The notes beneath the pieces are model-generated. The model was given only the letters and a program-made list of their open reading frames with translations. It made no database searches and was not told the origin of the DNA. DNA of 25,716 nt from Tolypothrix sp. NIES-4075. Lineage in GTDB: Bacteria > Cyanobacteriota > Cyanobacteriia > Cyanobacteriales > Nostocaceae. Of this stretch, positions 1-6,172 are shown piece after piece. How positions within the stretch are numbered: position 1 is the first letter of the stretch; each line of letters opens with the position of its first letter. Location: positions 1 to 25,716 of the forward strand of contig NZ_BDUC01000027.1 in NCBI RefSeq assembly GCF_002218085.1, given 5' to 3'. The translations under genes and the position numbers were made by a program.

Positions 1-115
1 CTTAGTCATTTTTGTTAACACTAACTTACATTTAGGATTCCAGAAACTTATAGAGATAATGAATCAATTTCCAGGTTATATGACTGTAGATTCTGGATAA
101 AATATTCTCTGTGGT

Positions 116-624
116 TCAATCATAACTTTTCAATGATTCACTATTTATATGTGTCGAATAGAACTTAGATATAAATGTAGCTAAGGATATTCGCGCACAC
201 TTTTTCTGCTTCAAAATCTCTATCGCCAGAAATATAGCATTCATGAACGATGGCATGGGTTGATATTTCAATCTTGATTCTGTTTCAGTTTCAAGTTCAG
301 AATAATCTTTCATACCTTTGATTATCCCTCTCCTTGAATCAGTTTCATCATCAAATTCCTCATTAATGGTGTCTACAACTTGATTATTTGATTCAGTAAC
401 AAAATCATCATCCCACTCACTTGAATCTGTTTGATTATCAAGTATCAATCCTGCGTCTAAACCCAAGGTGCATACCTCATCACTTCTTGCTCAAAAGCTT
501 TTGGTATACGGATTGTGCTTGTTTTTTTATGATTCCATGTAGATTTTCTGCCAGATTTTTCTCTATGTCCTCCCCAGCCAGGATTTAAAGGCAAATTATT
601 CGTTTTTTTATTCACATTCAACAT
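116..624 (-). pseudogene. Frameshifted small DNA-binding-type protein gene
   Basis: Two overlapping minus-strand frames look like one broken gene. The upstream frame runs from ATG at 624 to TAG at 457-459 (55 codons). It holds the pattern GWGGHREKSGRKSTWNH followed by TSTIRIPKAFEQEVMRYA. This resembles small cyanobacterial proteins of the type GGxRxGAGRKxxW...TKxIRVP, whose basic start and short beta-strand suggest DNA binding. The downstream frame runs from 466 (only a TTG is available as start) to 116 and continues with LGLDAGLILDNQ, an acidic stretch and a helical C-terminus. The natural continuation of RYA is the sequence in this second frame, so a single-base indel near 457-470 probably split a gene of about 165 codons. 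Either half might still be made. Family recognition is from memory of the motif; the frame arrangement is seen directly. Confidence 0.55.
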
Positions 625-671
625 GATTCTGTTACTAAATCATGTTAACAGTAATGTCAACTATATCTTGA

Positions 672-956
672 TTTTTCATTCATAATATATTTTATTTCTT
701 CCCAATATTTCCGATACAGCAGCGCCTGCATTTTTCACAGCCTTCAAGGAATTTCAAGAATCTCAGGAAATCAGAGTATTTTTCTCTCTCCAGAGACATA
801 AAAGAGCGTTATGAGCAGTTGCATCAATTTTTAGCGGTAGGTAATCCGGATGTGGTTGCAGCTTTTGCCGACAGCTTAGAACAAGGCAGTGTGGAACAGT
901 TTGAGGCGATCGCCCAAAAAATACAAGCACTTCGCCCAGTTAGGGAGGAAAATTGA
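672..956 (+). pseudogene. C-terminal remnant of an unidentified gene
   Basis: The frame ending at TGA 954-956 is open back to 672 but has no ATG. Its last 51 codons (from 801) read like real protein, with a helical charged stretch KERYEQLHQFLAVG followed by NPDVVAAFADSLEQGSVEQF, and they contain a HIP1 site. Just upstream, another frame reads APAFFTAFKEFQESQE, suggesting an older frameshift near 770. There is no recognisable start or Shine-Dalgarno. I do not recognise the family. It is best read as the tail of a truncated gene. Confidence 0.35.
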
Positions 957-1035
957 TGCATTAAGTAGGTCTTAAGCTAATACCACCAGCGATCCATTCT
1001 CCAGAACATAAATCCCAATCTTGCTATATACACTT

Positions 1036-1077
1036 TGATGTATTTGTACTGATGTATTTTTACTGATGTATTTTTAT
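1036..1077 (+). repeat. Three tandem 14-bp repeats upstream of parA
   Basis: Three back-to-back copies of TGATGTATTT(G/T)TA(C/T) lie at 1036-1049, 1050-1063 and 1064-1077 with an exact 14-bp period. The first copy contains TGTATTTGTAC (1039-1049), whose exact reverse complement GTACAAATACA is at 1090-1100. Tandem repeats just before a parA-partner operon are the usual position of a centromere (parS) or operator bound by the small partition protein. That role is inferred from position. Confidence 0.7.
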
Positions 1078-1081
1078 TTTT

Positions 1082-1144
1082 GTGCAAAAGTACAAATACA
1101 CATTTTATTTATAGTGCAAAAGTATATTATAATCTTTGTGCAAC
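1082..1144 (+). promoter_or_regulatory. parA promoter region with GTGCAAAAGTA repeats
   Basis: GTGCAAAAGTA occurs at 1082-1092 and 1114-1124, with a partial GTGCAAC at 1138-1144. The AT-rich TATATTATAAT at 1122-1132 is a likely -10 region. These repeats sit between the 14-bp tandem array and the parA start at 1167. They could be a second class of operator for autoregulation by ParA or its partner. No clear -35 was seen. Confidence 0.5.
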
Positions 1145-1166
1145 AAGTAATTTGTGTTTTATTTCA

Positions 1167-2021
1167 ATGCAGAACTACACTCCTACAGTTGTCACCTTGG
1201 GGCTAGCAGGCGGACAGGGGAAAAGTACCGTTGCCCTAATGCTCGGTCGATACCTGGGACGATTGGGAATTCCCGTACTGTTCATTGATGCAGACCCGCA
1301 GTCATCGCTCACAAGTTTTTTAGGGGTCAAGGTGCAGCCAAATACCCCTACGTTGCTGGAGGTAATCACCACTACGGAAGAGAAAACACCCCTTCCCTAT
1401 GCGATCGCACCAGTACCCGATGTCCAACTAGACAACCGCACTATCAATAACACCAACTTGTTTTTAATACCATCAGATGACGGCTTAGAGAATGCAAATT
1501 ACAAGCTTGCATCCAGCGGCATTAGTTTGTTTATCTTGAGAAATCGCTTGCAACCTATAATTAGCAATTTCGGGGTAATAATTGTAGATCCACCGCCAGA
1601 GCGATCGCACTTGGCGCAAACTTCTCTTGGTGCCGGCGACAAGTGGATTATCCCAGCAGAAGCAAACGTCAAGGGAGTGCAGTCTTTGGTTAGAACACTC
1701 GGACTGGTAAAGGAATTTCAGCCAGCGTTACCTTATGGCTCACTCTTGGGAGTCATACCCTTTCGTGCCAAATGGACGGGTGTAAACCCCACTAAAGCTA
1801 CTAAAACCAGTATCGAAGCAATGGGTGAAATAGTGGGAAAAGAGTTAATGTTACCCCACTTACTCGAATCTGATGTCTACAAAAATGCTATCAACCAACG
1901 GGTATCACCAAGCGATTTAGGACAGCCAAATCTTGAATATCCTCTTGTTGTATTGGCGCAGAAACTAAAACCAACACTACCAGAACAATACGCAAAACTA
2001 ATTCCCTACGTAACAGTGTAA
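1167..2021 (+). CDS. parA: ParA-type plasmid partition ATPase
   Basis: ParA-family Walker ATPases bind nucleoid DNA non-specifically in the ATP state and position plasmid copies through a DNA-binding partner. From ATG 1167 the protein is 284 aa and starts MQNYTPTVVTLGLAGGQGKS. The deviant Walker A motif LAGGQGKST lies near residues 13-21, the switch I-like FIDADPQSSL follows, and the Walker B-like VIIVDPPPE is mid-protein. An in-frame ATG at 1080 would add 29 residues with no family likeness (rich in Tyr, Asn, Cys) and would run through the promoter repeats, so 1167 is preferred, although no strong Shine-Dalgarno precedes it. The expected KGG of Walker A is AGG here, so the usual signature lysine is replaced by Ala while the GKS lysine is kept. 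The next gene follows after 22 bp. Confidence 0.9.
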   Translation: MQNYTPTVVTLGLAGGQGKSTVALMLGRYLGRLGIPVLFIDADPQSSLTSFLGVKVQPNTPTLLEVITTTEEKTPLPYAIAPVPDVQLDNRTINNTNLFLIPSDDGLENANYKLASSGISLFILRNRLQPIISNFGVIIVDPPPERSHLAQTSLGAGDKWIIPAEANVKGVQSLVRTLGLVKEFQPALPYGSLLGVIPFRAKWTGVNPTKATKTSIEAMGEIVGKELMLPHLLESDVYKNAINQRVSPSDLGQPNLEYPLVVLAQKLKPTLPEQYAKLIPYVTV

Positions 2022-2043
2022 TTTATAGTAGCAGGAGCAACTA

Positions 2044-2508
2044 ATGAGCCTTTTAGATGAAATTCGCGATCGCGCAACCCAACCTACCGTGGAGCCACGT
2101 ATTGATGTATTGCAGCAGCAAATACCTTCATATGACACATCATATGATGCTCCAGTGGTGACTACTTCCTATAAACAACAACCGTCTGGAATATCAGAAC
2201 TCAAACGCCTAGAAGAATTACTCGCCAACTTTCCAGAAATTGCCGCTAGAATACCCGTGCGGTTGGAAACTCCAATTAAAGACGAACTTGACGAATTGTG
2301 CAACCGAGAAAAAGTCACAATCGAAACATTACTTGAAGCGTTTTACGTAACTTGTAAGGACAAGGAATCAGTGATGAAGCAAGTTATCAAGGAAGCAAAA
2401 AAGCGGTTGAAAAGTAGGAAGGAGGCGGGTAATATTCGGTCCAGTCTTACCAAACTTAATAATTTGACGTGCCAGTTCGAAAAAGTCGAACGCAAAGTAG
2501 TCAAGTAA
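2044..2508 (+). CDS. Probable ParA partner, small centromere-binding protein
   Basis: This 154-aa protein is encoded 22 bp after parA, with AGGAG at 2033-2037 before ATG 2044. The first 50 residues are polar and probably disordered. Residues about 55-115 hold a compact helical region containing IPVRLETPIKDELDELCNRE then KVTIETLLEAFYVTC, which has the strand-helix-helix look of a ribbon-helix-helix DNA-binding fold. The C-terminus is strongly basic. Position directly behind parA and the repeat arrays ahead of the operon suggest that it binds those repeats and stimulates ParA. No sequence family was recognised with certainty; the role is inferred from context. Confidence 0.7.
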   Translation: MSLLDEIRDRATQPTVEPRIDVLQQQIPSYDTSYDAPVVTTSYKQQPSGISELKRLEELLANFPEIAARIPVRLETPIKDELDELCNREKVTIETLLEAFYVTCKDKESVMKQVIKEAKKRLKSRKEAGNIRSSLTKLNNLTCQFEKVERKVVK

Positions 2509-2540
2509 CAACAACTAATAAGCGTAAGAAAAGCGCTCCG

Positions 2541-2558
2541 AAAAAATCATACTTTTTT
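2541..2558 (+). terminator. Weak possible terminator after the partition operon
   Basis: Six A and six T residues around a 6-nt loop are followed by several T-runs up to 2579. The stem is all A-T, so this is only a weak candidate for ending the parA operon. Confidence 0.25.
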
Positions 2559-2596
2559 GTGGTTTTTTGGCTTTTTTTTCTGATAAAGCTGCTTGA

Positions 2597-2608
2597 CGGG
2601 AGCTCCCG
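2597..2608. repeat. 12-bp palindrome CGGGAGCTCCCG
   Basis: A perfect GC-rich palindrome lies between the convergent partition operon and the recombinase gene. There is no T-run on either side, so it is not a classical terminator. It could be a protein-binding site. Confidence 0.35.
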
Positions 2609-2625
2609 GAGGCAAGGGCATTGCT

Positions 2626-3513
2626 CTACAAATACAAAGCGCTGCTATCATCGGGCAATGCGTGCAAGTATTTACTGGTAATCGCGATATTGCTGTGTCC
2701 CAAAGTCTTCTGAATCAAAGCAAGGTTCGTACCATGAAGAATGCTGTGGGTGGCATGAGCATGGCGCAACCAGTGACAAGAAGCTTTCTCGTTGACTCCA
2801 GCACGGAGTGCAGCAGCTTTGACAATCGGGTGAATGTTCTGTCTGTGCAAGTGTCCTTTGGTTTTGTGGCTTACAAACACTGGGGCATCGAGCGGGGCGT
2901 TCCCTCTCAAGCTTAGAAGAAGCTGCCAAAGGTCTAATGGCAGTCGGATAGAACGCCGTTTGTTCCCCTTGCCCAGCACTGTTATCTGCCCGGAGTCACC
3001 GCGTGGCATTAAATCTTTCCATTTTAGCCCACACAGTTCACTAACCCGCAATCCTCCTTTATAAAGTAAAGTTAAGATGATGTAATCGCGAGTGTTTGTA
3101 GTCCCATCAATTAGCAGGTCCACTTCTTCTTTGGACAAATAGCGCTCGGTCAGATTGTCGTCTGATCTCTTGATTTTGAGGGCGCTGCCAACATTGAATT
3201 CTATGTACTCCATCTTGGCTGCGAACGAAAACAGCGACTTGATAGCTGACAGGTGATTTTCTTGGGTGAGGGTCGAATTTCCCTGAGTTTCCAACTGCAT
3301 CCAGTAATCGTGCAAATCTTCAAGCGTTACCTCGGGTAAGGATTTACCTACAAATCCCAAAAACTTAGTGATGATGCGTTGGTAAGCTGACTGGGTTAAA
3401 GTCGCTTTGCCGTGCAGCCACATTTGAATTAGTTTTTGTTGAGCGTCAACAGGTGCTAGGTGTCGCAACTGCTTGCGATCGCGGATGTCCTGAACCAGGG
3501 CAAGAGGGGCCAT
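2626..3513 (-). CDS. Tyrosine recombinase (XerC/XerD-like integrase)
   Basis: Tyrosine recombinases cut and rejoin DNA through a 3'-phosphotyrosine. On plasmids they usually resolve multimers or integrate cassettes. From ATG at 3513 the protein is 295 aa, the normal Xer length. All catalytic residues are visible: Arg156 in GLRVSELCGL, Lys182 in GKGNKRR, His247 and Arg250 in HWLRHAHAT, His273 in LGHSNI and nucleophile Tyr282 in SKYLHAL. Residues 20-110 form the SAM-like core-binding domain. The frame is open 43 codons further upstream (to 3642), but that stretch is Cys-rich and unlike the family. The gene converges on the parA operon. No accessory recombinase or clear dif-like site was identified nearby. 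Confidence 0.9.
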   Translation of the reverse strand: MAPLALVQDIRDRKQLRHLAPVDAQQKLIQMWLHGKATLTQSAYQRIITKFLGFVGKSLPEVTLEDLHDYWMQLETQGNSTLTQENHLSAIKSLFSFAAKMEYIEFNVGSALKIKRSDDNLTERYLSKEEVDLLIDGTTNTRDYIILTLLYKGGLRVSELCGLKWKDLMPRGDSGQITVLGKGNKRRSIRLPLDLWQLLLSLRGNAPLDAPVFVSHKTKGHLHRQNIHPIVKAAALRAGVNEKASCHWLRHAHATHSILHGTNLALIQKTLGHSNIAITSKYLHALPDDSSALYL

Positions 3514-3691
3514 TGTCAAAAAGCGAGTTAACAGACAAAAGGTTTCTTCTGTCTGATTATCCCCTGAAAAGGGCGTCTGCACTGCACAAAACGTGGAATA
3601 TACACAGTGGTTACTAAATGCTGTACCGGGGTGAGCCTGCACTTAAGGAAGCGCGAACAGGCGATCGTCACCCACGTCCATCAAAACTCGT

Positions 3692-3913
3692 TTGTTTTAC
3701 GACTGTCAAACATCGTTATCCGAGCCGATTTTTTGCCCTTTTTGTAAAAATTGCCCCCTACGGCAGATTACGGAGCGCTGCGGCTACAGGCTGTTCATTG
3801 ACACCGCCACCCTTGGCAGGAACAGAGAGCTATTTATTGTTAACCCCCCAAGCAACTCTACGCTCACGCATCATCTCAACTCACCCTGGTGGGGGAAGTC
3901 GTTGATTGGTTGA
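3692..3913 (+). CDS. Possible small cysteine-rich protein
   Basis: This 73-codon frame begins at a TTG (3692) and has no clear Shine-Dalgarno. The interesting part is a cysteine cluster in EPIFCPFCKNCPLRQ followed by ITERCGYRLFID, spaced C-x2-C-x2-C-x7-C, which could bind zinc or an iron-sulfur cluster. The second half is less convincing. A second frame overlaps the same DNA, and neither is strongly supported. It may be a remnant. I do not recognise a family. Confidence 0.3.
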   Translation: MFYDCQTSLSEPIFCPFCKNCPLRQITERCGYRLFIDTATLGRNRELFIVNPPSNSTLTHHLNSPWWGKSLIG

Positions 3914-4593
3914 GAAAACAAGATTTGATGTCCGAACCAACATGAAAACACGCGCGTAACGTTCGTGACCGCAGGCGCGATCGTTCATGCCTGAACTTCA
4001 TATAGAAAAAACATGGCTTGCTCTCGTTCCAAAATCCATTTTTGCTACCCCTCTTAACAACTAAAATCGAGTGGTTGTCATAAGCAAAAAATAGCAATAC
4101 ATTCATATTCATTAAGCATAAAACTTGAGATTAGAAGCATAACTGAAGTATTTGGTATCGGGTTTTTCTTGGGCATTGGTCTTATAAAATCTTCTGGATG
4201 CTTCTTAAATGCCTTATTTTACTTGGACAGTCTGATCAAATCTTTTTTAATCTGGAAATTTGTTTAAGTAAAAATACTCAAGTGCGCTTTCGTGATAATT
4301 GCCGGGACTGTTGAAAAGTATAACGATTGAGTTTTAGTACCTCAACCAGTTAGAGGGATTGCCGTTTATAGAGCGTGGTTTTAGGACTTTGGACGCTTGT
4401 TTACAAACGTAGATGTCTAGCATTGACTACATGCACTCTTTGCAATGGAGCGCGATTTATTTGAGCGGTAAATACGAAATAAAAATTATCGTTTATTGAA
4501 TGTTCTTTACTAAAATTAACGGACGGTGGCATGAGCCGTGGGAGTCATTTCTAATAAAAGCAATAATTGCAACCATCTAAGGCACTTACCAGT
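3914..4593. other. Non-coding stretch, no gene recognised
   Basis: No reading frame of convincing composition was found on either strand. A 78-codon minus frame at 3876-4112 has no family likeness. A HIP1-like site sits near 3975. I could not recognise a decayed gene or element. Confidence 0.4.
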
Positions 4594-4668
4594 AAATAAA
4601 TCTCCAGCCGTCACACCTAGATCCGCGATACCAACGAATAATTTCAAAACACGGCTGGAGATTTATTT
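4594..4668. repeat. Perfect 18-bp inverted repeat with 39-nt spacer
   Basis: AAATAAATCTCCAGCCGT at 4594-4611 is the exact reverse complement of 4651-4668, and T residues follow on the plus side. The stem is long enough to act as a bidirectional terminator, a small-RNA fold or the ends of a miniature element. No gene end is close on the plus strand, which argues against a simple terminator. Confidence 0.7.
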
Positions 4669-4760
4669 TTATGGTTCTCCCTAAGAAAGCACCATAATGA
4701 AGGAGCCACCAAGATAGCTGGGTAGTAGGTGGGACAACCATTACTACCACTGCTTCTTAG

Positions 4761-4797
4761 TCCAGAAATACAACAAATGTTTTGTTGTATTTCTGGA
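4761..4797. repeat. Perfect 17-bp hairpin with 3-nt loop
   Basis: TCCAGAAATACAACAAA (4761-4777), loop TGT, then its exact reverse complement (4781-4797). It is far from any gene start and lacks a T-run, so it is not a standard terminator. Possible roles are a recombination or single-strand recognition site, or an extragenic palindrome. Confidence 0.75.
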
Positions 4798-4882
4798 CAA
4801 CGCTTGATACTTCTCACTCACGCTCATAGCTTGTTCGTCATCCACTCCTTACATTGAAGTATTAGCTGGGCGTGATATATAA

Positions 4883-4910
4883 AAAATCCCTCCCAACAAA
4901 CGAGAGGGAT
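4883..4910 (-). terminator. Rho-independent terminator of the DUF4351 gene
   Basis: Read on the minus strand, ATCCCTC (4910-4904), an 11-nt loop and GAGGGAT (4892-4886) form a stem followed by a run of T. It lies 28 bp beyond the stop of the minus-strand gene at 4938. Confidence 0.75.
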
Positions 4911-4937
4911 GTATTTTAAACATGATTAATCGATTAT

Positions 4938-5834
4938 TTATCGAAGTTGTTGATTTAACCAAGCTGATAAATCAGCAACACTAGAAAAGTCTAATAATGC
5001 TTCTCCTAAATTCTCTAATTGTTCAATAGATAAACCTTTAACTCGCTCGATTAATGATGCATCAATTTCACCAATACGGCGATTGAGTTGACGCAGTATT
5101 AAATCTTGTCCAACTTCAAGCCTTCCCTCTTGCTTGGCTTGTTCTCTGTCTCTTTGATAAAGTGGTTCTAGTCGCATAACTAACTCCCTATCATCTGTTT
5201 CTAATTCTTGATTTACTCTCAAATTTTCGCGCAAGTTGTAAACTAATTCGAGTGTTGCTTTCTGGTATGGATGATTTAATGGTAACGCTTGCAACTCGAC
5301 AATCGCTTGTGACTGCACGCTTCCCCTACCCAAAAGCCTCAACCACAACGTCTCCGGTGTTTGCGGTAGTTGATGTATCGCCACAATTGCTGTCCGCAAG
5401 GCATCTGGCAGAAAATGTACTCCTGATAACCAATCGGCTTTTTGCACAGTACCAAAGCTGGACAATCTTGGTTCAGATATGGTTGGAGTCAGAACCCACA
5501 GTTTGGGTATTTCCGACTCCTGGAGTTTGGTTTTATTTGCTTTGGCTTCTCGTCGTAGTCCACCCTTTACTTCTAATAATTTTAGAATACAGTCGCATAT
5601 TTCATCGGTAGAAGCTGGATTGCGGAAGGGTTCTATTATTGCAGGATGTTCAGCAAATCTTCCTAGCAATCCTAGCACTTGTAAATTAGAGCTTTGCTGT
5701 TTATTAGGAGTGAATAAAACATCTATTTCTTTAATCTCTCCTGAAACTTTTTCTGATGCCTTGACTTCTCCGTAATCTTTTAACAATTCTTCCAGATAGT
5801 CCTTGGCGAACTTGTCATGTATAAAGCGCGTCAT
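4938..5834 (-). CDS. DUF4351-containing putative PD-(D/E)XK nuclease
   Basis: This 298-aa protein has the layout of a cyanobacterial family with an N-terminal nuclease-like domain and a C-terminal DUF4351 helical domain. In the N-terminal part, EIKEIDVLF (Asp38) followed by KLLEVKGGL (Glu88-x-Lys90) matches the Asp...Glu-x-Lys arrangement of PD-(D/E)XK nucleases. Residues about 190-235 form a charged linker (LYQRDREQAKQEGR). Residues about 240-297 (ILRQLNRRIGEIDASLIERV, then the LSIEQLENLGEALLDF stretch) are typical DUF4351. Genes of this family are numerous in cyanobacteria and their biological role is not settled. A monocistronic gene is suggested by its own terminator and an AT-rich upstream region with TATAAT-like sequence around 5870-5885. 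Confidence 0.75.
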   Translation of the reverse strand: MTRFIHDKFAKDYLEELLKDYGEVKASEKVSGEIKEIDVLFTPNKQQSSNLQVLGLLGRFAEHPAIIEPFRNPASTDEICDCILKLLEVKGGLRREAKANKTKLQESEIPKLWVLTPTISEPRLSSFGTVQKADWLSGVHFLPDALRTAIVAIHQLPQTPETLWLRLLGRGSVQSQAIVELQALPLNHPYQKATLELVYNLRENLRVNQELETDDRELVMRLEPLYQRDREQAKQEGRLEVGQDLILRQLNRRIGEIDASLIERVKGLSIEQLENLGEALLDFSSVADLSAWLNQQLR

Positions 5835-6006
5835 TAAAATTTAATTTCTGGATATTTAGGGATGATAATTAATAATTATATTATACATAGGATGACGATT
5901 AAATAACTATTTTTAAATTGATTGAGATATTACTGGTAATTTAAAATAGCTTGATTCGGGAGATATCAGTCGAATATTTTTTTATTGGATTATCTACTAC
6001 TTATAA

Positions 6007-6053
6007 GTTGGATTTTTGTTGGGCAACAGAGTGAAGTGTTGGATTATTGTTGG
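6007..6053. repeat. Direct repeat GTTGGATT(T/A)TTGTTGG, 31-bp period
   Basis: The 16-bp copies at 6007-6022 and 6038-6053 differ at one base. Further GTTGG and CCAAC words extend to 6176, including an imperfect inverted pair around 6092-6175. The stretch lies between the end of the big minus-strand operon and the DUF4351 promoter. Together these words could form a terminator-like structure for the operon, but I could not define a clean stem. Confidence 0.45.
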
Positions 6054-6172
6054 ATACTGTAATTTCGATATGTCAATACTTTTGGGTATGTAGGTTGGTT
6101 TTGGATGTGTTGGGTAAGAGTGCATATATTCCCCAAAAAGTGCTATTTATCCAACCCAACCAACAGTCCAAC

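Noticed and set aside
1080..1166. N-terminal extension of ParA from the first ATG
   Set aside because: It would translate the promoter and repeat region and has no ParA-like sequence.
3876..4112. 78-codon minus-strand frame
   Set aside because: Composition is rich in Phe, Cys, Arg without family likeness, no Shine-Dalgarno, and it overlaps the more plausible Cys-rich frame.
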